Source of the DNA: Intoshia linei
Lineage: Eukaryota > Orthonectida > Rhopaluridae
Direction: 5' to 3'
NCBI GenBank assembly: GCA_001642005.1
Contig: LWCA01000454.1
Coordinates: 1 to 27,088, forward strand
Length of the DNA stretch: 27,088 bases
Shown: positions 1-10,456 of the stretch, in pieces
Layout: each line of letters begins with the position of its first letter
Position numbering within the stretch: the first letter of the stretch is position 1
The notes under the pieces: model-generated
What the model was told of the DNA's origin: nothing
Seen by the model: only the letters and a program-made list of their open reading frames with translations
Database searches by the model: none
Program-made: the position numbers and the translations under genes

Positions 1-660
1 CAATAGTATTCAATTCTGTTAATAATTTCGTAAGTTGTAACGCAAAGATTTTCCTTTTCCAATCATATATAATAATCCATATATGTACTTTATTTAACAT
101 TTCTATTGACCTTCAAATATGCCTATTTTAGGCGCCTTTTCGAACTTTAGGCGTATTTTAAAAAAATCTGGACGTGATGCAGAAACACTGATTATACCAT
201 CTTGTGCAGAATAAAAATCTCTTCCAGGTGCACTATATTTTATTCTTGCACCTCAAAAAAATTGTTTTGTTGGGCAGTGTAATTGGTGTTAGATAACTTA
301 TATTGTCAAACTCTTAATAAATTAATTATCGTTCAATTTAATTCAATTTTTTTTATTTGTTGAAAAAAATGAAAAATATTTATTTTCGCATCGCCCAGTA
401 AAAAAGTCCAATCGCCACTAGTAAGTGATATCGCCCATGTTGAAAAACATTGCTTTAAAGTAATTTCATATTTTTAAATCATTACAATTAATTTTTTTAA
501 AGTTCAGAAGATTTCAAAATTATATTAAAAGTATGTAATTCATGTACAATAAATGTATTATAATCTCATTCAAAAAATTTTTCATAATACATGAATTGAT
601 CAAAGAAATTAAGTAAAATAAATATTTTAGATAAAAAAAAATTCGTTTGTTCGTAATAAA
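1..660. other. AT-rich non-genic stretch
   Basis: No gene can be supported here. The only item of note is a 48-codon minus-strand open stretch at about 104-250, listed separately. The rest is low-complexity A/T sequence without clear repeats. If CK1 (2590-3017, minus) is intact, this stretch would lie inside its first coding intron, because no downstream CK1 exon is visible. Confidence 0.5.
104..250 (-). pseudogene. Short ORF fragment, possibly dUTPase-like
   Basis: Minus-strand frame bounded by stops on both sides. It contains APGRDFYSAQDGII, which resembles the first conserved motif of trimeric dUTPases (A-G-x-D-L-Y-S-A). The later dUTPase motifs are not seen, there is no start codon, and the frame ends with GIFEGQ-stop. 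Some retroelements carry a dUTPase domain and the surrounding DNA is transposon-rich, so a retroelement relic is one reading. Chance similarity is equally possible. Confidence 0.2.
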
Positions 661-739
661 AAAAGGGTTGCAAAAATTTTTCTTGTTCATAAGTGCGTCA
701 CGAGGTATAAAAAGTTGAGAACCATTTCCTTAAGGAGAA

Positions 740-989
740 AATACCATTTATTCAATATTCTTTTGAAAAATCCGAATTTACCAAATCTTATGAGCAACAA
801 CTTCCTAATCCAAAACCCAAAATGGAAAAAATCACTTTTTTTTGATATTTTTATGAAAAACACCATGTTAATAAATCTTATGAGAAAAAACCTTTAATTT
901 TTTTATAAATGTTTTATGTTTACTTTGTGGTCCAAAAAAATAAATATTTAGAAATAGGGGTCCGTACACTATTTGAATCGGGAACCACT
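740..989. repeat. Dispersed repeat ending in hAT-like terminus, copy 1
   Basis: This stretch recurs, diverged, at 7050-7277. Both copies share TTTTGAAAAATCCGA, AAATCTTATGAGCAACAACT and the terminal TACACTATTTGAA..CGGGAACCACTG. The end reads CAGTGGTTCCC on the other strand, the usual outer sequence of hAT elements. A second hAT-like end (GTTGAGAACCATTT) lies at about 711-727, just inside, suggesting nested insertions. No coding capacity is seen. Confidence 0.55.
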
Positions 990-1229
990 GCTATATACAT
1001 TTTATATAATTCTATTAATTTTTATTAACAAAAATTTCCCGTTCATAAAATTATGAAAACTTAAAGCAGTTTCTTAACATCTGGATGGTTAAAAATATTA
1101 TCAAGTTCACAAGTTTTAAACAATAGATACTGTAATCAATTTTTTTAATGTGCCTAATAATAATATATGGGCCTACAAATTTCATCTGGTCTACTTTTGG
1201 TTCTCCACGGCCAGGGACAGCTTCAAGAG

Positions 1230-2248
1230 GTGTAGATAGTGCAGTTGCACCCTAAATTTTTAATTAATGTTTTGTAAAATAACTGAAAAAGGTTTCAAAT
1301 TTATATGGCTTGACAACACTCCTTCAGGGAAGAGATTTAGATATTGCAAGTGCATACAAAAAGATTAACAATAAAAACAGGAAATTGAAGACATACGGGA
1401 AAACATTAATAAACAAATATAAATATAAACACAGAGCAAATATAGAAAAATCTGATATTGAGAGTTTTTTTAAAATAAACATTGCAAATCATTTTTTCGA
1501 TTATATTTTAGCTGAACTCAGCTTACGATTTTTCAGTGGTCAACAGATTTTTTTGAAAGGATTTTCCCTACATCCCACTTATTCCAAAACGAGTCATTTT
1601 GAAGATTAAAAGAATTCGCAGAAAAATATGAATTATTTTTACCATGCATATCATTAGATGAAGATCTCAAAGCAGAACATACTAGACGGAAAAAAAAACT
1701 TGATTCAAAGACCACTATCATACAATTAATCGAAAGCTGCAATTCTAATTTGTTTCCAAATATTCATCAACTTTTAATTATTTTGGCAACATTGGCAATC
1801 ACCACATGTAAATGTGAACGCTACATTAGCATTTTAAAAAGATTGAAAACCTTAAGATCAACAATGACTGGTAATCGTCTATGTTGACTGGCCCTCATGA
1901 ATTACCACTATGACTATAATTTTGATTTTTAAAGTTTGGTTAATGAATTTGCAATACTTCATCCAAGAAGACTGGACCTAATTGATTTAGTATTATTTAA
2001 TGAACAAAATTAAGTTGTCTTTTTTTTTGTGCTGAGCATTTTTTTTATTTTTGCGAAAAAATACAAATTTGGAAACTATTGTATAACATGTAACCTTTAA
2101 ATGAAATTAAAAGAGACACTTTAAAATCAAACTAGACGTCTTGATATTAAAAGAGACGTCCCTATAAAATTTTTTCGCCTTAGGCAAAGTTAAATATATT
2201 GTTCGCTTCGCTCGCACCCATTAACTAGCCTCTTGGATCCGCCCCTAG
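1230..2248 (+). mobile_element. Degraded hAT transposon (ZMYM1-like)
   Basis: The element carries the transposase remnant listed separately, followed by a 3' region with TTCGCTTCGCTCGCACCC and a terminus GGATCCGCCCCTAG at about 2235-2248. GC-rich ends of the form CAGGGGCGGATCC are typical of hAT elements of this type (family knowledge). A matching 5' end is not visible, so the left boundary is approximate and the element is probably 5' truncated. It lies downstream of CK1 exon 1, in what should be a CK1 intron. Confidence 0.6.
1310..1990 (+). pseudogene. hAT transposase remnant with frameshift and stops
   Basis: A first frame (1310-1609) reads LQGRDLDIASAYKKIN and then ANHFFDYILAELSLRF, matching the layout of ZMYM1/52-kDa-repressor-like hAT transposases. 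It then stops. The next frame (about 1607-1886) continues with KEFAEKYELFLP and reaches the hAT C-terminal dimerisation motif: LATLAITTCKCERYISILKR followed by LKTLRSTMTGNRL. Here C-K-C-E-R-Y stands for the family's A-S-C-E-R-S/T-F-S. A TGA follows, then LALMNYHYDY, and another stop at about 1930. At least one frameshift and two stops make it non-functional. The N-terminal BED/TTF-type zinc finger and most of the catalytic core are absent. Confidence 0.75.
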
Positions 2249-2589
2249 CGGCATGGGGTAAAACCTACTATCCCATATGACCTATATAAACTGGTTCTAC
2301 ACAAATCAATAAAATCAATTTTTTTTGAAGAAAAGTTTCATTAATCGAATTTAGCCATAATTGGTAGATAATGGTGAATCCATTTCAATAGGTTACAAAC
2401 AAGCTCTTATTTATACACTTAAATTATCAAAATTATTGAATAATTTTAAAAAACCACAAAAAAATTTTTTGGTTATCATTCTTATTGTTCGCAAATTATT
2501 CAAATTATATAACCATTAATACCAAGTATAATTATTAAAATGTTAAATGAACAATAAAATAAAGTAATAAATTAATAAATAAAAATTAC

Positions 2590-3017
2590 CTGTGAATAAT
2601 GTGCTTGCTGTGAACATGTTCAACACGAGCAATCATTTGATCGGTGAGCATGAGTACAGTTTTAAGCGAAAATTGTCTAGAACAAAAATGAAACAAATCT
2701 TCAAGTGATGGACCAAGAAGTTCCATAATGAGAATATTGTACTCTTTTTTGTACAGACCAAACCATTTAAATGTTGGTATACCGATTCCTGGTTGAAGAA
2801 TACGGTATATGCGACTTTCGTATAAAAGTTGAGGGTGTCGTGCCTTCTGTGATTCCAATTTGACTGCAACTTCGTCCCTTGTTTCAATATGAACAGCCAA
2901 GTAGATATCACCAAATGATCCGCCGCCAATCTTGCGAATGAGGCGGTATTGATTTTTGTCTCCAACAAGCATATCCCAAATTGATGTACCAGCTGAATGA
3001 GACGTGTTTGTCGTCAT
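2590..3017 (-). CDS. CSNK1A1: Casein kinase 1 alpha-type kinase, first coding exon (partial)
   Basis: This exon encodes the N-lobe and start of the C-lobe of a CK1 Ser/Thr kinase (142 codons plus 2 nt). Visible features are the glycine loop [12 protein letters not shown], the ATP lysine in VAVKLES, the CK1-alpha signature [13 protein letters not shown], and [20 protein letters not shown]. It ends at HIIHR within the catalytic loop, at a CAG|GTAATT donor, so the catalytic Asp-Ile-Lys-Pro should begin the next exon. That exon is not found in 1-2589, so the gene continues beyond the window through a long, transposon-bearing intron, or is broken. The ATG is supported by an in-frame TGA nine codons upstream. 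A possible 5'-UTR acceptor (TTTTTTTCTAG) lies near 3043. CK1 alpha acts in Wnt/beta-catenin, circadian and cell-cycle phosphorylation. Alpha is favoured over delta/epsilon by the QKARHPQL segment. Confidence 0.9.
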
Positions 3018-4324
3018 ACGATTTATAAGGTGGCGTACAATTCACTAGAAAAAAAGTAAAAAAAGTGACATAAAAATATTACAAAATGTTGAATTGCAAA
3101 TTATTTTCGAATGTAAATGTGAAATGTAATTGAGTCAGTCTTTAAATTGAAAATTAAATCTAAATTGAGAATGGATATATGATTTTAAGCAATTCATAAA
3201 ACAATTTATAAGCGTAAATTAAATTGTAGTTTAGTTTAGTTCAATATATTAAAAGAATGTAGGCAAAAAATATATATGTTATATATCTTTTTTCGTGTGT
3301 ATCCAGTTCAAATTGAAAAAAATATTATTGGCTCAAATTAGTACCAATACATAAGTATTGTGAATTGGAATTATTATACTAAAAAGAGAACATTTCCAAT
3401 AACAAAATGACCCAATTGTAAAAAAACCATGGTTAATACAATCATTTCAAACAATTACTTTGGGTTTGGATTGATGGCCTAAAAAGCTGCACTATAAACT
3501 ATAATAAACAAGCTTTAAAAATACAACATATAGAACAAAAATTGGAGTATAGCTTACCCTGAAAAAACACAATTAGACTTTGTATCACATTAAAATGTAG
3601 TCATGTTTAAACTAAATTGAGATAGATTTGAAAAAACAATAAATTTAAAATGATAGGGTTGATTCATTTCAAAACTAAATTAAGTTATCTACTATTGTAT
3701 CTAAATATCTAAATATAAATATAAAATTAAATATACCTTGGGTCATATTCATTAAATCGGTCAATTTATTGTCGTAATTTTTGCAAAATTTATTAAAGTT
3801 TAACATTATGTTTAAATGGAAATTTTATATTATTTGAATATTTTGTTGCTTTTAAATTTGCGTTAAATTTCTTGTGATTAAATCAGTTGAACACGATTTA
3901 CTTTGCAAAGCAACATGACAACATTGCTAAGTATTACAGAGAAAACTAAAACGCTCCCATAGTATATTATGTATTGATGATTGATATTATACTATTTAAG
4001 ATATTACTAACTGAATAATTCATGATTTCAATATGACAATTATTTCAATATTGAAATTTTATGAATAATTTAAACTACTCAAAAACATACTTTCTTAAAA
4101 ATGTTACTTAACAATTATTATTTTATCACGTTTATTAGCTGTCATGGTTTTTGCGTAACACTAGCAAATAAATTAATACAAACATTTAATTTCAAACCAA
4201 AAAATTGAAAAAAATTTGTTGGTAAAAATTTATATTTGCATTTTATTTTTTAATCAATACTTTATTACCATATTTATATTACAGTTAGGAATTTTTTATA
4301 GTTCTATCCAAGTAGAGCTGTAAT
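3018..4324. other. Divergent intergenic region CK1 / PP2A-A
   Basis: This is 1.3 kb of A/T-rich sequence between two divergently transcribed genes, and should hold both promoters and the CK1 5' leader. No ORF of note, TIR pair or known repeat was recognised. Start sites cannot be placed from sequence alone. Confidence 0.5.
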
Positions 4325-7300
4325 ATGAAATCTAATGAAGATAAACATAATCCTCATGATTGTCCAGATTTTTCACCAGATAACGAATTATACCCAATCA
4401 ATGTTTTAGCAGATGAACTTACTAGTGATGATATGCAGGTTTTTATTTTTTGTTAATTTAGTATAATATTTTTAAAGATTAAAATTCAATCAATTAATAA
4501 TCTTGAAACTATTGCTCTAGCTCTAGGGACTCAAAAAACTAGAGATGAATTGATACCTTTTCTACTAGGTAATATTTATAACAAGTTAACGTCCAGGAGT
4601 AGCTGGGTTAAGACGTTTTCAATGAATACAAATACTCAAATATACGTGAAAATTCTTACATTTAAATAAATATCATACCATTGTTCAATTTCTCCAATTT
4701 TATAGAGTAACAATGAACTATTAACTGCTTGAACCAAGGTATTCGTGTCTGCAATTATTTTTAGTATCTTGGAATTGTTTTTTTAAATTTTAAAAAAATC
4801 GTTTAAAATGTATTGCGTTCCTAGACGGGCGCGATATGTAAAAATATGTATTTAAAAATTGACAGTTCATTATTTTAAAACTCCGTCCAGAATTTATGTT
4901 TTATTAAAATTTTGGGCTGATTTGTTTATTAATCAAAAGGGAAAATTAGGGTTTTTGTCTTGAAGGACTCAAATTCAGAAACTGAAAAATAGATATCAAC
5001 ACGCCCTCGATTCTACGATAATTCTACGACTGTTAATTTTTTAAATATACGGTAACAGACATTCAATTTTATATATAAGTAAATTATTTAAATGTTAGTA
5101 CATTTGTATGAGTATTAAGATATGATATATTTGTTCATTAGAGATGCAACATTGGTATCTGTCTGTTTAAAAACAGTTTTATCAACGTTTATATATCATT
5201 TTTCATTTATTTATGTATTGAATCAGACTCTTATCGCCTTATCATTTAGTAAGTCAATTTTTTTTATTTCTTGTTAAAGCTATTAATTTTTATATTATCA
5301 TTGATAATTTATCAATATATTTTTACATTTAATCAATTTTTTATTTTCAAGACGAGTTTATATTGCTATTTTATTTGATTTTATTAAAATTGAAGTTATA
5401 GAATAATTATTTGTTAGGTACCCTTTGGTTAATCTTATTAGTATAACTTGATACATTCTTGATTTGAAAGGATTAATGAAGTTGGTTGAAAACCTCTGAA
5501 AGGGATATAATAATGTCATGTTGTATCCAAAGAGTTATAATATCTATCATAATTAATATTAAATATGTTATTAATACCTGAAATTATGTATCTATCTAAT
5601 GTGAAATTTGTGTTTATTTCTAACTACTTTTTAGAGTTATTATAATTAATTTAGAAAACAATGGTGGTGAAGATGAATTATTAATAGCAATCGCAGAAAA
5701 ACTTGGAAACTTCAATGCTTGTCTTGGAGGAGACGAATATGCTCATTGTATTATAGTAATTATTTTATTTATAAAGATTTTCAATTAAGGTTGTCATTTT
5801 TGAAAATAATTAAGCGCGATTTTTTGTGTTATTTTTATACATTCAAATGATTGTTGATTGCTTTCAAAGATTAACCCCAGTGCTTCCCAAGTTGTTATTT
5901 TTATCAAAATATTTGAAAAATATTGGTTGATAATATATTAAAAATTATTTTTCATCGGGAATGCGTAGATTCCTCGGATTGAAAATTTGTATTTATATCA
6001 ATTAGAATAAGCTCTATCAGAAAAATCTTGATTTTTAATTTTCGGACCGTTAATTATTTCACATTTTTTGTTTCAATAAAATATTTCGGAAAAAAATATA
6101 TGAATACTAAAATGTTTTTTTCACCGTGAAGTCATTACTTATTCGGATTGAAATTTTCTGTGTTGGTTAACAGAATACAACTGTACCACCTGTAAATTTT
6201 TTTAAATGTAAATTTATGATGATGTTTATGATTTTAAAATTCTTATCAGCGTATATATTTTTTTAAATTTTCCAACTCGTTTGATTTTCAAAAAGAGGGA
6301 CAACTGGGGTTTTTAACCCGTAAGATGTGGAATTGGGAGGTTGAAATTTATTTATTATATGCCCCGAAAAAAACTGTAATTGAAACGTGGTCTTTAAAAA
6401 ATTCTAAGAGTGGTAGTTATTTCAATAAAGTTTTTGACCCGTAAGATGTGAAATTGGGAGGTTGAAATTTATCTTATTATACGGTTTTTGACCCTTAAGA
6501 TGTGAAATTGGGAGGTTGAAATTTATCTTATTATACGGGAAAAAACTGTAATTGAAATGTGGACTTTATAAAATTCTAAGACTGGTAGTTATTTCAATAA
6601 ACGATAACACAAACAAATATTGCATAGTATATTATAATATGCTATGATTATATAAGTACATAAACAAAAATCGCTTAGCATATTATATAAGTTAGGACTA
6701 AAATAGTAACTTTAAAGTTTAAAGTATATTTTTCTGTAATTATATTAATAATTAATAATTATAATTCAAACTTTAGTTGAAATTTTTCATTATAAAAAAA
6801 TTTATAAATTATTGCATTGTAGGGCACCCTTATTAAAAAAGTTTTAGAACGACTGTGATAATACACATCTTCAAAAATCTAAATATATTTAATGTATACA
6901 GTGCACCGCGAACACAAAACGTTTGTGAAGCACTGGATTAACCTCAGATAGCAAAAATCTTTTAAAACCTAATTGTCATTTTAATGTTTTTATTTAAACC
7001 CAAAAATAAAACTCCAATATTACCTCCTCTTTATATTTTTAAATTGAAATATCCTTTTTTTCTAATATTATTTTGAAAAATCCGATTTTACTAAATCTTA
7101 TGAGCAACAACTTTTTAATCTCAAATAAAAGATTAAATTTTACCAACCCTCAATAAAAAATCCTATAATGAAAAAGCTTTAATTTTTTGATCAATATATT
7201 TAACGTTTCTTTTGAGTCAAAAAAAAAGATATTTTTTGAAATAGGGGCAGTACACTATTTGAACCGGGAACCACTGCATTAAAACAATGAAAAAATTTTG

Positions 7301-10300
7301 ATTTCCATTCCATTTAACCTATATTTGTCGGTTATTTCATATAATGAATAATCAACCATTAATATCATCATTAATCAAGACGAAAATAAAATGTTTAACA
7401 CATAAATTTTTTAATTTGAACCGAAAAGGCTTTAGTATAATGCAATGATGTTAAATTATGATGCTACTGTCTTTTCTCGATTATAAGAAATTTTCTTATA
7501 TTCTAGAGTAGAAGGAAAAATACTTATAATCAAAAACAACAGACTTTTAAGCAGACCTTGAAAAATATAAAAAATACACTAAAAGTTTTTTTTTAATTAG
7601 TATAAACTTATAAAAAAGACATTCTATTGTATGAAGGAAGTTATTTTTTAGGAATAAATTGATATGTTGTCTATTTTTTGTTTAAAATTCTTTCTTTCGA
7701 ATACAAGCAGAAACTGCTTATATTCAAATTTTGTTTAGTTAAAAATTTCACTGAAAATTTGTATTTCAGGGGTCTGCTTATAGTCGAGAAAAGACAGTAG
7801 TCATTTTAGGTTAAAATTCGCAGTCCGTTAAATAGAGATTAGCATGTAATTAAAGTTAATCGTCAATGGAAATAAATTTGAATTTTATTTAATTGAAGGA
7901 CCATTACAGTATTTCTCAATGGGTAAACTATAAAGGACAGCGAAAGATGCTCAGTGACTACTTGTTTATTTATAAAAATTTCAGTTGATTTACGGTACGG
8001 GGTATATGACGAATAAAAATTTTTAAAGGATCCACCCGTTGAAAATTTGTTAATGTCTGGATTAACTTGTATTAATTTTTTTAATGTAACAAATGATTGA
8101 TATTTCACCTTACAATACATTGAATTGATTGAACATGTTTAATTTCATAATGTCAATTAAGATAAGTATTATAACTAATATGATATTAGTAATATCTATC
8201 AATCAATAACTGAAATTGTAAAAATTTTGTGTTTTAAATTTGTAAGTCAATTAATTTTAATATTTTATTTGTGAATGATTACTTTAGTATCAATAATACT
8301 CACATTTAGCCCATATTTGAAAGTTTGGGAACCGTCGAAGAAACTTTAGTCCGCGATGTGACAATAAAATCGTACAAAAAAATCCTATCCACTTTTTCAC
8401 AGCATCAAATTGAAGAATATGCTGTTCCTAGTCTCAAAAGACTCATAGCTGGTAATTATTGAAATTGTTAATAACTAATGAAATTTATCAAATAGGTGAA
8501 TGGTTCACTGCTAGAGTTTCAGCTGCAAACCTTTTTCACAGTATTTATGAAAGACTTAAAGAAAACTTTCGTGGCGAATTGAGAATGTAATTTTAAATTA
8601 TTGTAATAATGAAAAATAATATAATAAATACAAATTTAAACATTATAATTTTGATTTCTTTTAGTAGCTATCGAACCTTATGCTCTGATGAAACTCCAAT
8701 GGTTAGACGATGTGCCGCAAGCAATTTTATATTTTTCCTTAACCATATCGATGGAGCCACATTTAGATCAGATTTATTATCTAGTTACAACAGTTTGATC
8801 AAAGATGAAGAAGTAATTATAATATTGCTTATTTAATACTTTTATAGGAAACCGTTCGAGAAAATGCCACCACGTGTCTAGCATCTATTATTAAAATTTG
8901 TTGCAATAGTGGATCTATGAATGTTTTAATTGAAATTACAAAATTCGCTTTCGAGGGGAAAGACTGGGGTGTCAGGATTATGGGTGCTAGGGATATAATT
9001 AGTGTAATTCATTATTCCTTTAATCAGATTGATTTATTTAAAATAGATTCAAAGAGCCTTTGGAAAAACAGTGAAACCTTCACATATGATTAAATTTATG
9101 GAGTCTTGTTTAAAAGATGAAGAATCGGGGATACGCTCCTTGGCTATACAATCATTATCAGGTTGAGTGTATTTTATCATTTAAATTTTAATACTATATA
9201 ATAGACTTTTGTGAATATTTACCTGAAGACGAACAAATTGATATAATTATTGAAACATTTTTACCCATCATGAATCAACTTTGTTTGGAACAATCCAACA
9301 ACGTCAGATCATCCCTATCAATTTCTATAGCCGGAATTTCAAAAATTTTAAAAAAGGAATTGTAATGCCAATTAATGTAATTTTTTTACTCTATTTTAGA
9401 GCAATAAAACATATCTTACCAATTTGGCTTGCTTTGTTACATAATGATTCGTCCGATATTAGATTTTCCATTTTAGAAGAGATGATGAAAATGGCTAATG
9501 TAATTTATAGTTTTCATAAATTAAATTTTAATAATTTTGTAGACGATAGGATATGATGAAATATCACAAAGAATTGTACCTATGATTGAAGAAATTTGTG
9601 CTGACCCGAAATGGCGAGTCAGACATTCTTTTCTAAAGTGTATAAAAATACTTTCAGAACATATGGTGACTAAACATTTTTCAATGTAACCATTCATTAG
9701 GGCACAAACTTTTTTAATGAATACATGGCCAATCCTTTTTTAGAAACATATCTGAATGATAGTGGTATTTGTCATTACATTATTTTGTTTACGTCTATTT
9801 TAGTACTAACAATACGAAATACAGCCGCTGAATTACTCAGTGATTTAGTTAAACCTTTTGGTGTGGTATGGGCTCAAGAGAATATTATTCCCGTTATGGT
9901 ACAGCAATTAAATAATAGTACCAACTATCTCCGCAGATTGACTCTTTTATATGCTCTTAGAGTATTATGACATTTTAATTTAAAATATTTAACTGTTTAG
10001 CTTATGGCTGAATCCTGTGGATCAGAAGTGTTTTTACAATGCTTATTGCCAATAATTTTGAAATTGGGACTTGATAAAGTTTCAAATGTACGATTCAATG
10101 TATGCAAACTTCTTGAAAAACTAGCGCCTTTAATGGATTCCACGTAATTAATTAATACCCTTCACTGCTATATTTGTAGCACTATCAATACAAAGGTTAA
10201 ACAATTACTGGATAATCTTGCCAAAGATGATGATGATGAAGTGAAATGGTATGCAAAGTCAGCTCTGAAATGTAATACGCTAGTATATTTCAACTATTAA

Positions 10301-10333
10301 TTTTTAGCCATGAATTTACCCCTTCCAAAATAA
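4325..10333 (+). CDS. PPP2R1A: PP2A 65-kDa scaffold subunit A (HEAT repeats), 16 exons
   Basis: The gene encodes the scaffold that joins the PP2A catalytic C subunit to regulatory B subunits, built from 15 HEAT repeats in the family. Exons: 4325-4438, 4478-4568, 5655-5755, 8310-8451, 8496-8586, 8665-8812, 8848-9003, 9047-9161, 9205-9361, 9400-9499, 9543-9665, 9701-9764, 9804-9961, 10001-10143, 10180-10271, 10308-10333. The joins keep frame and give 606 residues, near the usual 589. Diagnostic segments are LYPINVLADELTSDDMQIK, TVEETLVRD, GEWFTARVSAANLF, LCSDETPMVRR, DPKWRVRH, NYLRRLTLL and SNVRFNVCKLLEKLAP. All introns are GT-AG; thirteen are 35-78 nt and two (1086 and 2554 nt) are swollen by repeats. 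The last exon is tiny (SMNLPLPK); reading through instead would stop at 10300. AATAAA lies at 10406. The N-terminus is about 15 residues longer than in vertebrates. Confidence 0.95.
4569..5654 (+). other. PP2A-A intron 2 (1086 nt)
   Basis: The intron is bounded by CTAG|GTAATA and AATTTAG|AAAACA. An earlier TTTTTAG at about 5634 would put a stop in frame, so the second acceptor is chosen. It contains a 3' fragment of the LR repeat family (about 4835-5110). Nothing coding is seen in the rest. Confidence 0.8.
4835..5110 (+). repeat. LR repeat family, 3' fragment (copy E)
   Basis: This matches the 3' part of copy C at about 18540-18770: CCAGAATTTATGTTTTATTAA, TTTTGGGCTGATTT, AAAAGGGAAAATT, GAAGGACTCAAATTC, ACACGCCCT, ACGACTGTTAATTTTTT and the TATATAAGTA end. 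Same strand as copies A-D. Confidence 0.75.
5911..6650 (+). repeat. LR repeat family, copy A
   Basis: The copy shares with B, C and D the run ATATTAAAAATTATTTTTCA, GGAATGCGTAGATT, AAGCTCTATCAGA, ACCGTTAATTATTTCACATT, AATAAAATATTTCGGAAAAA, and the block AACTCGTTTGATTTTCAAAA followed by GTAAGATGTG and GGGAGGTTGAAATTTAT. It ends in a TATATAAGTA-like tail. It contains a tandem 54-bp duplication (6430-6537). No protein coding is seen. Confidence 0.8.
6430..6537 (+). repeat. Tandem 54-bp direct repeat inside LR copy A
   Basis: Two almost identical 54-bp units, 6430-6483 and 6484-6537, differ at one base (ACCCGTAAG versus ACCCTTAAG). A more diverged version of the same unit lies just before, at about 6311-6365. 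Confidence 0.85.
7050..7277. repeat. Dispersed repeat ending in hAT-like terminus, copy 2
   Basis: Diverged copy of the repeat at 740-989, ending GTACACTATTTGAACCGGGAA then CCACTG at 7277. Its outer end reads CAGTGGTTCCCGG on the minus strand, a hAT-like terminus. A possible partner terminus CAGTGCACCGCGAAC sits at about 6899, but flanking target duplications do not match, so the left boundary is uncertain. Confidence 0.5.
7467..7797. mobile_element. TA-flanked MITE-like element (Tc1/mariner/pogo type)
   Basis: A 331-bp element whose ends form an inverted repeat of about 21 bp with one mismatch: CTGTCTTTTCTCGA(T/C)TATAAG. It is flanked on both sides by TA (7465-7466 and 7798-7799), as expected of Tc1/mariner/pogo insertion. 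It has no coding capacity and sits inside PP2A-A intron 3. Confidence 0.7.
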
Positions 10334-10456
10334 CTTATCAAACCACTGTAAATCTACGTTTCATATGAATTGTTCATTTTAATTTGACTATAAAGATTTC
10401 ACCTCAATAAAATTTCCTTTTAATTGTTATACATGTTAAAATAAATATTTGTACAA

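Larger units (their letters stand above)
5756..8309 (+). other. PP2A-A intron 3 (2554 nt), repeat-filled
   Basis: The largest PP2A-A intron runs from TATA|GTAATT to CATTTAG|CCCATA. It holds LR copy A (5911-6650), a hAT-ended dispersed repeat (7050-7277) and a TA-flanked inverted-repeat element (7467-7797). A minus-strand open stretch at 7863-8120 (85 codons) matches no family I recognise and is probably chance or relic. Confidence 0.8.

Noticed and set aside
2633-2968. 111-codon minus-strand ORF overlapping CK1
   Set aside because: It is the shadow of CK1 exon 1 in another frame; no recognisable protein.
7863-8120. 85-codon minus-strand ORF in PP2A-A intron 3
   Set aside because: No family recognised and no splice or start context; likely chance or a decayed repeat.
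10272-10300. PP2A-A ending at the TAA at 10300 without a last intron
   Set aside because: A 36-nt GTAAT...TTTTTAG intron of the usual type begins at 10272 and leads to a short final exon ending at 10333. Preferred but not proven; both endings are plausible.
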